Assembly: GCA_027625915.1 (NCBI GenBank)
Contig: JANTQA010000032.1
Location: 3,720,001 to 3,784,000, forward strand
Source of the DNA: Anaeramoeba flamelloides
Lineage: Eukaryota > Metamonada > Anaeramoebidae
Reading direction: 5' to 3'
Length of the DNA: 64,000 nt
The position numbers and the translations under genes are program-made. The notes under the pieces were generated by a model. It saw nothing but the letters and a program-made list of their open reading frames with translations. It did no database searches and was not told the DNA's origin. Positions 51,851 through 63,030 of this stretch are shown here, one piece after another (positions within the stretch are counted from its first letter, which is position 1; each line of letters opens with the position of its first letter).

Positions 51851-52272
51851 AAATAGAATTACGGGAAAAAAAAAATTTAATTTTAGAATGGTTTGAGAAA
51901 AAAAAAACGAACTAAGAGCTGGATATTTGAAAGCCAAATCTTGTAATAGTAATTAACGAGTGATTTTTAAAAGATAAGGTAAAATTTTTTCGATTCAATT
52001 AATTTCCTAAATTTAGGAGTAAAAAGAGTTATTTTTCATGATTTTGAATTTTTCTTCTCCACAAACTGTTATCAAAATAAATCATTTTCTTTTTCTACTT
52101 TTTTTCTTATTTTTTTCTTAGTTTTTTTCTTTTTTTTTTTTTTTTTTTTTGATTTCTCAAAACCAAAAAACAAAAAACGAAAAAAAAATAATTTTTAAAG
52201 TTGGATTATTACTTCATTTCTAATTTTCCAAGTTTTCAGCAAAACTTAAAAACAAAACCCAAATCGAAGAAA
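51850..52272. promoter_or_regulatory. intergenic region before the EPG5-like gene
   Basis: The 5' region contains a long T-rich tract (52085-52150) and then an A-rich tract up to the start codon. T-rich followed by A-rich DNA is common upstream of genes in AT-rich protists, but no specific promoter element was recognised. Confidence 0.25.
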
Positions 52273-55200
52273 ATGAATTTAATACCACCAGAAAATTTTC
52301 TATTACAACGATATCCGATCTTTTTGAATCGTTTGGTCAGCCAACCCACGAATTCTCATAAGTTACTTTCGCAGTATTCGTTATACACTGAGAAGAAGAG
52401 GATTTTGGACAGCAACATCGAACAAAAGAAGAAATATGTTGAAGGCATTTCCTTTGATCTGTACCGTAAGGAGACCAAAACACAGCACCAGACAAAGTCG
52501 TGTCCAAAAGGGGGAAGTGTTTCTGCGTCTGTCTCATACGAAGTGATCTACTTTGATCAAGGCAAGGCAAACCGTCTGCGTGAGCAGTTTGACCAATTGC
52601 AAAAGCTTGTTCATGAGGATCTTTCAAGTGGCTCCTCGCAATTATTGCTTGCGCAGTCGAGGCTAAATGTCTTTTTTGACAAGTATACCAAGATCACATT
52701 AAAAAAGGAGCAAAACTTGGACAACTTGTATTTGATACTTGACTCGTGCTTCAATTGCTACAGATTGGTTTATGGGAAATACAGCGGCGACTATACAATT
52801 ATGGCGGATTTACAAAAATGGATCTCAACTCTGCTGGTCTACCTGCTGCAAATGGGCACTGCTGTGGAAAGGCACTATGCAGTTTTCCAATTATACCACC
52901 TCCCCGGGAGTGGGAAGTGGGGCCACCCCTTGATCTCTGTTCCCGAAGTTTTTAATGAGGACGTGATCACGGATTGCTTTTTAAGGGCAAGCATGCTGCT
53001 GCACCCCGTTGTCATGAATGACAAGAAGGTGGGGCACTTGCAATTAAATGAGAGCGATATGATCTACTATTACAAGACGCTACATATCAACGAAGTCTTG
53101 AAATTTGCCCTGAATACCGAAGGTGGGCTAGATCCAATCAAGGCTGCCGAGTTTGTTGCCAATTGGCTCTTCTTGATGGAAAAGGCCATACTCAAATTTA
53201 GCCATTTCAAGGAATTCCGAAAGTTCCTTGGCCAGGACATCAATTCCATACTAATTTTATATTTACAATACTTGACTGCGATCGGCGCCTATAATACGGA
53301 AACAAAGCAATCCAATCAGAAATTTGAACAGCAATTGCAAACAATCTCTGACCAACAGCAAAAGGAAAAGGAAAACAAAAATGAAAACGAAAACGAAAAG
53401 GAAAAGAGCGAGTCTGTAAATACACAATGGACGCAGACCGAGTTTACGGATTACCCATTTTGGGATCGTTTAGTGATCGATCTCTTTAAGCATTTCAGCA
53501 TGGTCAATGATCGTAGTGTCTTTGAATTAGTAAATAATTTACCCTTTAATGCCCTAAGGATTGAGAGTGCCTTCAAACTATTTCAAATTGTTATTGCGCC
53601 CATGGATTCATTGAACCAAATCAAAAGTTTCGATGATTGGCAAATCATTAGCAATGAGATTGTGAATGTTAAAAAAGACTTCCAAGAGAGAAACATCAAA
53701 TCCAATAGCTGCTTTTATCTATTCGATATGCTCACCAATTTAGCGACATACCAAAATGATTTCCAATTAGCGAATTGTGTCTGCTATGAATTATTTAATA
53801 CAATCAAGCTATGCTGCACAAAAAAAAGACTGGAAATTAGGCCCTTATTAATTGCATTGAAGAGGCTCTGTTTACACTTCCCCGATCTGATTTCCTATTT
53901 ATTAGGGCGAATTCCGGTTGCCATTCAAATCATGAAAGAGGACATCTTTCTTGTTTTTAATTCCTTGTCTTTCCAGACATGGAAGCCACGCTTAGAAGAT
54001 TTGAAAATTTTTCTCATGCTTTTAGATTGCAATGATCCCGATTCAATACAATTCCGATTCATAATGTTCCTTTTGGAAAACATTCGATATGAATTGAACA
54101 GGATACCCATTGAAAGATTGTTGAATCAAAACCAGAATGAGATCGAAAAGGAGAACGAGACAGATGAGAATTCTAAAGTAGTCAGTTCCAAAGACTCTTC
54201 CCCAAAGAATCTTAGTAAAAAGGAAATCAAAAGCTTGAAAAAAATGGAAAAAAAAAAGCTAAAGCAATTGAAAAAAATCCAAAAAAAAAAAAAATTTATT
54301 GAAGATTTGTCCTGGCTGGAAATAACTCCTGGCATTGGACCGGACCCTAGAATCTTTAGGATGTATAATGCTGGAAGCTATGAGGAAAACTGGATCATGG
54401 AAGAAATCCAAATGAAATTGGTCATCCAGATTTTGGAAATATCACAAAAGTTTAAAAAAAACAAGGAATGCTGTGAGTGGTGCTGGAGAGTCCTATACAA
54501 ATTCACCACATATAACAACTTTGGTAACCCCACGGGCAAATTGTTTGATTATCCCGTTGACAGCAAATACAAGTCAATTGGCCACCATTTTAAAGACATT
54601 AGCAAAATTAAGGATCCAATTTTTGCTTATTTTTTATTAAAATTTTGTAAAATCGATGAGTTGAACATTAAAAAGCAATTGTTTGAAATTTTGTTTAAAA
54701 ACAAAGAATATTATTCAGCTGCACACGTGTTATATATTCTATTACCCGGACTAATAACAGAGCAATTGGGTTCTTCAGAGGGGACCAACAAATTCGAGGC
54801 ACCCTGTTCAGAATTATTTTTACTATTAAACATGGTGCTAAAGAACACCAACACCATTAATACCCACCCGCCATTTGAAAGTGTACCCAATAAGAAAAAA
54901 AAAAAGCAAGTCAAGCCTGATTGGAAATTTTCGAATTTATTTGAAAGCCTGGCTAGCAGCACAATCATTTTAAGAAGGATTAATGAGATGGGATTGAAAA
55001 ATAAGAACGTCCCAAGCGAAACCGAACAAAGTGCCATTAATTCTCGATTGAAGTCAATCGACTTTTTACAATTCTGGCTTACATACATAACCTTTAAACC
55101 GGGCTGGAACAGCAACAATGAAAATTTACACATACTCAATTCCCTGTTTAAAATATCTTATCTCTGTGGCTACAGAGAAATCATTGTAGCGTTTGTCAAA

Positions 55201-58200
55201 AGCAAATTTAAAGAGGTTCTAACAAAGGGGAAAAATAAAAAAAAGAAATTCCAAGAATTGAAACAAAAAAATGAATCTTTAATCCAAACGGGGAAATCCT
55301 TTGCAGGTAAGACGAGAAAAAGATTAATGAATAGTTACCCATGGTACTATTTTGAGATTCTATTATGTGAATTGCTATGGAAGGTACCAGAGTTTGAAAA
55401 AATTTCGAATTTGTGGAATTCATTAGGTAAAAATGATAAGTCAACCAAGAAATTTTTAAAAAACAATAAAATTAAAGAGAATTTTAATATTATTGACATG
55501 TGGCTTGAATTTGCCCTCGAGTTAGTACATAAAACCGTATTATTGCCATTGGTACTGCAAGTCATTCTTAGTTTATATTTTTTCACTAATTTAGATAATG
55601 TTACCATTCCTATTAATCAAAAAAACAACAACAATAATAACGAAATGCCCAAATTTGAAAACCCCACCAATAAAAATTGGAATGGCGGGGATTTGATTAC
55701 GTTAAATGGGAAGAAAAAAGAAAAATTTCTCGAAGAGATTAAAAAGAAAATTAACAATGAAAAACAGAACAATTTTAAATTGAAAGAAAAAAAAAAAAAA
55801 ATCATAAGGCCCAATAATCAAGTGATGAAGGATGTCTTAGAATTTGCACAAGATTTATTTAATATCAATGATCTCAATAAAATTTTTTCCAAATATCAGA
55901 ACACACCAAAACGGATCTTTCTATTAAAAATTATCATAGACTCCATTGTGAAACAAAGTAACATGTTAGAAAAGCCCGTGAATGAAACCACGGGTGAGGA
56001 TTATTTAAAGAAGAATCATAATATCCTATGGTGGGGGCTGACTACATTGGAGCCAGTTTTGCAAGAAGCCGTGCTTAGCTATACCATGTTTAATAATGTC
56101 AAAAACTATCTATCCTACCTTTCAACAGGAAAGTTTGTTCAAATACCCAGATATATCCCAAACAAGCCTAACAATATCTTGATTACACACTTACCACAGA
56201 GGGACATTGAAAAGGAAATGGAGGCCGTGAATATGAAGGAACAATTAGTCAATAGCACATTCTACGATAGATTTAAGGAAATACCTGAGGACACCGGGTA
56301 TGGCAACCTTGAATTAATTCAAAAGAAAATTGAAGCGAAATTAAATTCCTTTTCGTCGGAGGTCAACAAATTTGAGCACCATAAGAGCAAACACCAAAAT
56401 ATGGATAACCAATTTTTAGCGATGGCTCGAAACCTTTGGGAAAATCAGCCCACCACCCACCATGCAACTAGAACATGTCATTGGACCACGAGAGACAGTG
56501 AAGGAAACACGCACCACCATTCCCAAACCATTCATTTCACCTTCCACATCACGCAAATTGTGATGAACACATCAGTTAACCAACAAATGTTGGCAAACAG
56601 AAGCAAGGTTTTACAATACACAGATTACAGACAAAATCCAAACAATACCTTTGATGAAGATTTGAAATTAGGAATTATGATCTTTGAATTCTTTGTCTCC
56701 TTCCTATTAGAAAATTACCCACTTGAAATGCAAACTGGGGAAAACCTATGCGTGACACTTGGTGGGAATTGGTTTTTCACCATTTTAAATTACGAACTGA
56801 ACAATGCCAAGCTCACGGCCTATCCGCCCTTTGAGAATTTTTCCAAGCAGTCAATCTTTACCCTGGGCGAGAATTTCATAAAAACAAATTCCGACTTTAT
56901 TCCAAAGATGATCGATTTAATGGAAAAAAACACTCGCGCCATTGTGAAGGCATACCCTTATTTTAACCCTAATTTGAACCCGCTCACATTCACGCAGAAT
57001 TTCAATTATTTGATCAACATTTTTTTGAAAACCAAAAACCCGGCCTACGAGCACCCATTATCTAGATTTTTGTTGTCCAATTGGTTCCAAACAATGAAGG
57101 GGTTGGTAAACAGCCAAAAACTGGAATTGAAGCAATGGGATATCTTTAATCAAGAATTGCTCGTCGCGTTATTAAGTTCGTCAGTGGAGACCATATTTAA
57201 AATCTCGAAAAGGTTCTTCCATTTTTGCGTCAATAGCTTAAACTTTTATTTGAAATTCGAATTCCCTAGCTATTTGGATCAAATCACCAAGGGCATCTTC
57301 AGCTTGGTGTTAGAACAGAAAACCAATTCCAAGATTTGGAAGGTCTTCAAAGACTCCTCAATGCTGTTTGCAACGTCAAATCTCGAGGTGGTCCAAGATT
57401 TGGCACAATTTAGTTACAACACGTTCATAGCCACGCTATCACAGCAATTATTACCCCGAAAGAAAAATCTCTATTGGATCATGGACGATAAAATGGTTAA
57501 AAACATTTGTAAATACTTTTTCCAGAACGTGGCGTATAGCTTGCTGAATATAAATCAAAATTTATTAACTGAAAATAATATTTTAATAACGTCGGATCTG
57601 GTTTTCTCTCTTTATTCACCCTTCGTCATTACACGCTTCGATTATAACGGCCAGGGTATTTCCTTGTTTGACAAGGCCGACGATTCAAAGATTACTAAAG
57701 TGGTGAGCTTCATGTGCAACCATTTGAATAACTTACACCAGAAATTCCCCTCGACTTTAAATGATTTACTGCAGTTTCTTGTTTCCAAAATATGTGGGAA
57801 CTATAACAACCCCTATATCGTCTCCAAGGTTACGCAATTATTTGCCACAATCCCCAATTGGAATTTAACGTTCCCCTCATTGGTGAATCTACATAGCGTC
57901 ACCGAATTGATCAGCTCTCCTTACCATTTGTTGGTTCGAAATATTTATTCGAGAATCAATTGGACACAAACGGAAAATTTAATTTTGAACCTGCCCAATG
58001 GCAATGTCCAGCAAACCGAACAAACGCAAAATAATACTAATAGTATTAATGAGGAGCAAAAGAACATATTTTATTCACTCTTATTTCAAAGCTTTGTCCA
58101 ACTGACAGATAAATACACCGATTTCCAGAACAACCAATTGTCAAGTGATTGGCTTGGGTGCTTACAGAAAATTGCCCCCTGCTTCATAAATAGCCAATAC

Positions 58201-59673
58201 CCGGACACGGGCATGCATTGGCAAAATTTAAAGTTTGATGCAATGTTCAAAATACTCGACGAAATGTACATTGACCCCAAAATAGTGAAATTTGATCTGA
58301 ATGTATACAATAACAAAAAATATTTATTGTCCATCTATCAATACCCACAATCAATTGATTCGCCCGAAACTCGTTTCTTTGCAAAATACCAATTGTTAAA
58401 AAATATATTCCAAATCGAAAATCCAAACAATACACAAAAGTTTTCATCATTCCTAATGTGTGTCGTTCATTTATTAAATAAATCCAGCCACTTAATAAGA
58501 ATTAAAGAAAAAATTCTAACGAAAAGAAAATGGTATGGCGCTAAGAAAAAGATCATTGAAAATGTCAATATCGATCGATTCTCAAATATTAGCCAGATAC
58601 AGGAATCCTCCTTTTCACTCGTCTTGAATAATGTGAAAATATTATATTCAGAATTATGGAGAGTGACACTCATACATCCTAATTCCTTCGTAGAAACATC
58701 AAAATTGCTCTTAAATTTTCTATCAACTATCGAGGAAACATCAATTTTGGATGTGTTGGTCGAAAATATTTTACAATTTGAAAAAAGCAATCCTCTAACT
58801 TCGTTACCTATAATAAACAACATTTGCCAGTTGCAATCAAACAATTTATTACTGAAAATCATGTTTATCGAAAGCTCTCTTTATAACTATTTCAATGCCA
58901 ACGGCACTTTGGGACAGCTATTACAAGTCTATAATTTGATCGATATATCCGAAAGCACCTTTTTCGATCTCTGCTCAAGCAATTACGCTGTTTTTACAAT
59001 GTACTATTATGTTTTGGTCAAAATTTTCGAAAACCAAGGCAATTTGGAAATTAGCATGGCGAAATCCTATTTCCAAAAACTTTCAGAGGCCATCGTAGCA
59101 ATGCCACTTGAATTAGGAAGCGAAAGCAAATGGTTTATTCTATTCCAAATTTGGTTTAACTTGATACTTTATATGCTCAAATTTAACGAAAAGTCCCTAG
59201 CGGGGTATATCTCGGCGAAATTGGAACAAATATTAAGCAAATTGGAAGACCTTACAAAGAAGAAACCCAAGCCCACTAGCTTGAATTACACAAAAGAAGA
59301 CAACTTTAAGGGATTCACCAACCAAATCAAATTATCAATACAGGCAATGATAACTTTCTTCTACGCAATAATGGGTTATTCCAAAAATGATATTTTATCA
59401 AAGGAAAAGCATACAAAAAAAGATGTCAAACAAGCTGAAAATAAAATTAAATCTTTTAATAAATTGAACTCAAACAAAGATTTCCCCACCTACGAAAAAA
59501 AAATTTCAACATTGTCAATCAAATTAACCAAAATTAAAAATAATCTCACACCTCGTGATTGTTCAGAAACTATGTCCATCATTCTAAAACAATTCATTTC
59601 AGTTAAGGACTACAAATTTTTATCGGCCTTATTAGATACAGAATTTGAAACATTTGCTTGGATAAATAATTAA
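52273..59673 (+). CDS. EPG5-like autophagy tethering protein, 2,466 aa, intronless
   Basis: EPG5 is a large tethering factor that helps autophagosomes fuse with late endosomes/lysosomes, as a Rab7 effector. The reading frame runs unbroken from the first in-frame ATG (52273) to TAA (59671-59673). Its 2,466 residues are close to the 2,579 of human EPG5. Matches recalled from human EPG5 fall in the same order: LQKWISTLLVYLLQMG then GSGKWGHPLI (about 176-220; human has WLQKLVSVLQRVG ... SKWAVPFI), LNESDMIYYYKTL (about 257; human LNEDDLVTLL), VNNLPFNALRIESAFKLF (about 420; human SEMPFGTLSVQMLWKLF), and DLISYLLGRIPVAI (about 540). The rest is helical with no catalytic motif, as expected for an alpha-solenoid. 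A lysine/glutamate-rich insert (about 620-675) and other low-complexity loops interrupt it. GC content is clearly higher in the first kilobase and falls towards the 3' end. The alignment is from memory; the call rests on order, spacing and length. Confidence 0.82.
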   Translation: MNLIPPENFLLQRYPIFLNRLVSQPTNSHKLLSQYSLYTEKKRILDSNIEQKKKYVEGISFDLYRKETKTQHQTKSCPKGGSVSASVSYEVIYFDQGKANRLREQFDQLQKLVHEDLSSGSSQLLLAQSRLNVFFDKYTKITLKKEQNLDNLYLILDSCFNCYRLVYGKYSGDYTIMADLQKWISTLLVYLLQMGTAVERHYAVFQLYHLPGSGKWGHPLISVPEVFNEDVITDCFLRASMLLHPVVMNDKKVGHLQLNESDMIYYYKTLHINEVLKFALNTEGGLDPIKAAEFVANWLFLMEKAILKFSHFKEFRKFLGQDINSILILYLQYLTAIGAYNTETKQSNQKFEQQLQTISDQQQKEKENKNENENEKEKSESVNTQWTQTEFTDYPFWDRLVIDLFKHFSMVNDRSVFELVNNLPFNALRIESAFKLFQIVIAPMDSLNQIKSFDDWQIISNEIVNVKKDFQERNIKSNSCFYLFDMLTNLATYQNDFQLANCVCYELFNTIKLCCTKKRLEIRPLLIALKRLCLHFPDLISYLLGRIPVAIQIMKEDIFLVFNSLSFQTWKPRLEDLKIFLMLLDCNDPDSIQFRFIMFLLENIRYELNRIPIERLLNQNQNEIEKENETDENSKVVSSKDSSPKNLSKKEIKSLKKMEKKKLKQLKKIQKKKKFIEDLSWLEITPGIGPDPRIFRMYNAGSYEENWIMEEIQMKLVIQILEISQKFKKNKECCEWCWRVLYKFTTYNNFGNPTGKLFDYPVDSKYKSIGHHFKDISKIKDPIFAYFLLKFCKIDELNIKKQLFEILFKNKEYYSAAHVLYILLPGLITEQLGSSEGTNKFEAPCSELFLLLNMVLKNTNTINTHPPFESVPNKKKKKQVKPDWKFSNLFESLASSTIILRRINEMGLKNKNVPSETEQSAINSRLKSIDFLQFWLTYITFKPGWNSNNENLHILNSLFKISYLCGYREIIVAFVKSKFKEVLTKGKNKKKKFQELKQKNESLIQTGKSFAGKTRKRLMNSYPWYYFEILLCELLWKVPEFEKISNLWNSLGKNDKSTKKFLKNNKIKENFNIIDMWLEFALELVHKTVLLPLVLQVILSLYFFTNLDNVTIPINQKNNNNNNEMPKFENPTNKNWNGGDLITLNGKKKEKFLEEIKKKINNEKQNNFKLKEKKKKIIRPNNQVMKDVLEFAQDLFNINDLNKIFSKYQNTPKRIFLLKIIIDSIVKQSNMLEKPVNETTGEDYLKKNHNILWWGLTTLEPVLQEAVLSYTMFNNVKNYLSYLSTGKFVQIPRYIPNKPNNILITHLPQRDIEKEMEAVNMKEQLVNSTFYDRFKEIPEDTGYGNLELIQKKIEAKLNSFSSEVNKFEHHKSKHQNMDNQFLAMARNLWENQPTTHHATRTCHWTTRDSEGNTHHHSQTIHFTFHITQIVMNTSVNQQMLANRSKVLQYTDYRQNPNNTFDEDLKLGIMIFEFFVSFLLENYPLEMQTGENLCVTLGGNWFFTILNYELNNAKLTAYPPFENFSKQSIFTLGENFIKTNSDFIPKMIDLMEKNTRAIVKAYPYFNPNLNPLTFTQNFNYLINIFLKTKNPAYEHPLSRFLLSNWFQTMKGLVNSQKLELKQWDIFNQELLVALLSSSVETIFKISKRFFHFCVNSLNFYLKFEFPSYLDQITKGIFSLVLEQKTNSKIWKVFKDSSMLFATSNLEVVQDLAQFSYNTFIATLSQQLLPRKKNLYWIMDDKMVKNICKYFFQNVAYSLLNINQNLLTENNILITSDLVFSLYSPFVITRFDYNGQGISLFDKADDSKITKVVSFMCNHLNNLHQKFPSTLNDLLQFLVSKICGNYNNPYIVSKVTQLFATIPNWNLTFPSLVNLHSVTELISSPYHLLVRNIYSRINWTQTENLILNLPNGNVQQTEQTQNNTNSINEEQKNIFYSLLFQSFVQLTDKYTDFQNNQLSSDWLGCLQKIAPCFINSQYPDTGMHWQNLKFDAMFKILDEMYIDPKIVKFDLNVYNNKKYLLSIYQYPQSIDSPETRFFAKYQLLKNIFQIENPNNTQKFSSFLMCVVHLLNKSSHLIRIKEKILTKRKWYGAKKKIIENVNIDRFSNISQIQESSFSLVLNNVKILYSELWRVTLIHPNSFVETSKLLLNFLSTIEETSILDVLVENILQFEKSNPLTSLPIINNICQLQSNNLLLKIMFIESSLYNYFNANGTLGQLLQVYNLIDISESTFFDLCSSNYAVFTMYYYVLVKIFENQGNLEISMAKSYFQKLSEAIVAMPLELGSESKWFILFQIWFNLILYMLKFNEKSLAGYISAKLEQILSKLEDLTKKKPKPTSLNYTKEDNFKGFTNQIKLSIQAMITFFYAIMGYSKNDILSKEKHTKKDVKQAENKIKSFNKLNSNKDFPTYEKKISTLSIKLTKIKNNLTPRDCSETMSIILKQFISVKDYKFLSALLDTEFETFAWINN

Positions 59674-60780
59674 TTACCGAATGCCTCCATCAGATTATTT
59701 TGTCGGTTATGCCTTTTGATTTCATTTTCATTTTATTTTTTTTTTTTTTATTATTATTACTTTTTTCTTTTTATTATTATTATTTTTATTTATTTTTTTA
59801 TGTTGTTATTTCTTTGTTCAAGACAAATATTTATTTATATATACTATGATATAACAAAATAAAAAAATAAAAAATTATATTGATCCAACAGAAAACTATA
59901 CTAGTAAGGTATATTTTCAAAGTCACTGAAATGAAAAATAAAAAAAATATAATTAAAAAACATAATTTTTCTTTCTTTTTTTTTTTATTTTTATTTAACC
60001 AAGTTAAATCCAATTTTTTTGATAGTTAATTTGATAACAATACCATTTTTATTATTAATTTTTTTTTTAAATTAGTTTTTTTTATTAAAAATGAATTATT
60101 AAAAAGATTAAATAATTATTCCTTTTCTTGATTCATATTATAAACAATTCTTTCAGAAATATAGTATAAATTAAAAAAAAAAATAAAAAAATGGTCTCAA
60201 TAAATAAATCAAATCAATTATGAATTTGTTTTTTTTCTTTAAAAATATTGCAAAAAAGAAGGATTTCAGAGATATATTAAAGAACTTTGTAATGGATTTT
60301 ATTATTTGGATTTATTTATTATATTAAACTAGTCGAAAATACCAGTAATAGATTTGACTTTAAGAATTCAATTAACATATTCAGAAATTGATATTCAATT
60401 ATACAAGAATTTAGAATAACCTGTAAACTTATAAAACATTAAAATCAAATAAATCAACTATAAATAAAATATTTAGGAATTTGGTTTGAAAAAGAAAAGA
60501 AATTAAACAAATAGAAAATAGTTTGTAAAATTATCAAATAATTTTTTTTTAAAAAAAAATCTCGCTAATAGGGTAAAGATTACAAAAGTTCAAATCAATT
60601 ACATTAACCTGCTATTATATGAATTGATTATATTCATTAGTCTCAAAAAAACTTTTAAGTTGTTGATGTCTGAACTTTAAAAAACGAACCAAATTTTTAA
60701 AAAAAAAATTAGGTTATCCAAGAATAAATTTTTATACTTAAGTAAAAATAGTTCGACTTTGAAAATTAATATAGAAAATA
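59674..60780. other. AT-rich spacer downstream of the EPG5-like gene
   Basis: Begins with T-rich DNA that may hold the transcript end. No gene-like frame. Confidence 0.4.
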
Positions 60781-60815
60781 ATCAGAATAAAAATGAACAT
60801 TAAATTTGGTTTTTT

Positions 60816-61240
60816 GTGATTCAACCAGTAAAATTCAATATTAAAGAAAAAAACACGAAAATAATTAATTTAGAAAAAGAAAAATTAAAAATTATTAAAT
60901 TTAAACTTAAATATGTCCCTACGAACCAAAAAAAAACTAAAAATGGAAAACTAATCAAATACTTTCCATTAATACAATTAAAAAAACTAAATGAAAAAAT
61001 AAAAATTAATAAAGTTTCAATTTAACTTTTTCTTAAAAACATGTTTTGATAAAATCATTGAATTCACACTCGAAATTATGTATATTTTTAGATACACTAT
61101 CTTGTTTAAACAAATTTACTAAAACAAATTCTAAATTATGGGGAATTTTCTTTTCACAAAAGGGACTAATTCGGCCTTCAAATGTTTTTTTTTTAGTTTT
61201 AAATGGTAAAATTAAAAAAAAGTTAAATCAAAAAGGATAA
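60816..61240. other. coding-like island, strand unclear
   Basis: The plus strand has two consecutive open frames (60816-61025, Lys/Ile-rich, and 61046-61240, including NKFTKTNSKLWGIFFSQK). The minus strand over 61035-61210 reads TFEGRISPFCEKKIPHNLE, then FVLVNLFKQDSVSKNIHNFE and stop, which has a better amino-acid balance. No family is recognised for either. Confidence 0.2.
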
Positions 61241-61849
61241 ACTCTCTGAAAAAATAAACTAATATAATATATTAACTTATTCTTTGATTTCAAACTTTTC
61301 TCAGCCCCAATTATTCAAAAAAAAAATAAAAAAGTGAACACTAATTTCAAAAAAAATATTTTCGATATTCAAAAGTTGAGAGAGTTTTTATTCTAAAAAA
61401 ATTTATCCCAGTGTTTAATTGAATTAAGTTATAAACTTAATTTCGAAAAGTATTAATTAGAATAAAATAGTGCTTAATTTTATTAAGGGTATATTTTAGA
61501 CAAAGATAATTAATATACAGTTCTGTGTGGGAAAGTTGCTAATCTTTAAAAAATAATGAGAATGATAAGAATACCAATAAATGGTAATATCACAAACCAC
61601 TCTAGAGTGACATAAAGTACATATTTTTTTGTCATTTTTTAATTTGTGAAATAAAAAAAACATATTGGTACTTAACCAGACTTTAAAATAATATCGAAAA
61701 ATCAAAGATTTAACTCAATTCTTGAAAAATTTAGAAAATTCAACTATTATTTTTTATTTAATTCTTACTTTTTTTTTTTAAATAAAAATTAATAATGTAT
61801 TCAAAATAAAAATAAAAACATTCCGATGTAACTTTCTTTGAGATTTACT

Positions 61850-62120
61850 ATTTAATTTGTGAAGTATTCTAGATTATTTTGATATTTTCTATTTTATTTG
61901 TGAAGTGTTCTAGGTTTTTTTTGAGATTTTCTATTTTATTATGAAAGTCTTCTAGGTTTTTTTTTTACTTTTTGAAATAAAAAGAAAATCTATTCTTTTT
62001 CCTAATAAATAGAAAACTCAAAAAAACCTAACGAAAATCTATTGATTTTCAGAATAAATAGAAAACATCAAAAAAACCTAACGAAAATCTATCGATTTTC
62101 AGAATAAAGAGAAAACACAA
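61850..62120. repeat. palindrome cluster P1, third block
   Basis: Repeated units GAAGTGTTCTAGGTTTTTTT / TGAGATTTTCTATTTTATT on one side face AATAAATAGAAAACTCAAAA / AACCTAACGAAAATCTATTG on the other, making several inverted pairs. It is related to the blocks at 28 and 29 kb by the shared AACCTAACG and CTAGGTTTTTT phrases. Confidence 0.6.
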
Positions 62121-62695
62121 TAAAATCTTATGATATTTTTTAAGAATTTACAAGAATTGTGTTAAATCTTTACTTATACTTGGTTCTTTGTAATTTCTTG
62201 AAAAGCTAATATTTTTATTTTTATTTTTTTTTTTTGATCAAGTAATAAAAAGAAAATACACTAACAATGTTATTTAAATTATAAATATTTTTTAAAAAAC
62301 AACAAAGAAAAACTATTGAAAATATTTAGGCTCAACTTCTATTTTGAAAATTTAAAAATTCCACAAATAATCCAAATAAATATTCTATTGTTTAAGATAA
62401 AAATAAATAAAAACCAAAATTTACAGATAATTTAAAAATTACTTTAATTTTGAAATTATTGAAGATTTCGATCATTTTTTTTATGGAAAATGTCCATCTT
62501 AAAAAAAAGGAAAATTTTAGTTAAAAGAGTAAATCAAAATTAACAATGATAATAAAAATAACATGTTATATATTATTCAAAATATATATTAATTGTTTAT
62601 CTTGTTGAAAAAAGATAAAAAAATATCACTAATTATTAAAAATTCAAAATTACCATTTTGGAATTAGGGAAATTGCAGAAAATTAACCCCTCTTC
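62121..62695. other. AT-rich spacer
   Basis: Nothing recognised. Confidence 0.4.
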
Positions 62696-62699
62696 CCCT

Positions 62700-63030
62700 C
62701 AAAAGAATTGATATGAAAACAAGACTACAATTTAATTCAATTTGTAAATAATATTGTTTTTTGGAAAACTATTTTTATTCTTTGTTTGGTTTCATTTCCT
62801 CTTTTTGTAGTTACCTAATTTATTTCGTTCGATCGTATTTTTTTTTCAATCAATGTATCTAAAGTTAAGGTTATGTTTTTAATAGAAAAATCAGAATTCA
62901 TTATTCAGTGGTTTCAAACCTTTGATTGTTCAATATTTATTGGTAGAATTTCAACAAATTTTACAAGTTAATTTTTTTTCGGTTTGTTCTCAAATATTTT
63001 TCACTCAGAGATTTTGATTTTTTCATTTTA
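62700..63030 (+). repeat. dispersed repeat family R7, copy 2
   Basis: Matches 37320-37650 (see that copy). Diverged but collinear. Confidence 0.55.

Noticed and set aside
54711-55139. 142-codon minus-strand frame inside the EPG5-like gene
   Set aside because: Antisense to a long conserved coding frame; openness follows from codon bias of the sense strand.
52273-59673. Assignment to other giant helical-repeat proteins (Not1, Nup192/205, Urb1, Ecm29)
   Set aside because: The ordered N-terminal matches and total length fit EPG5 better; none of the hallmark motifs of the others was seen.
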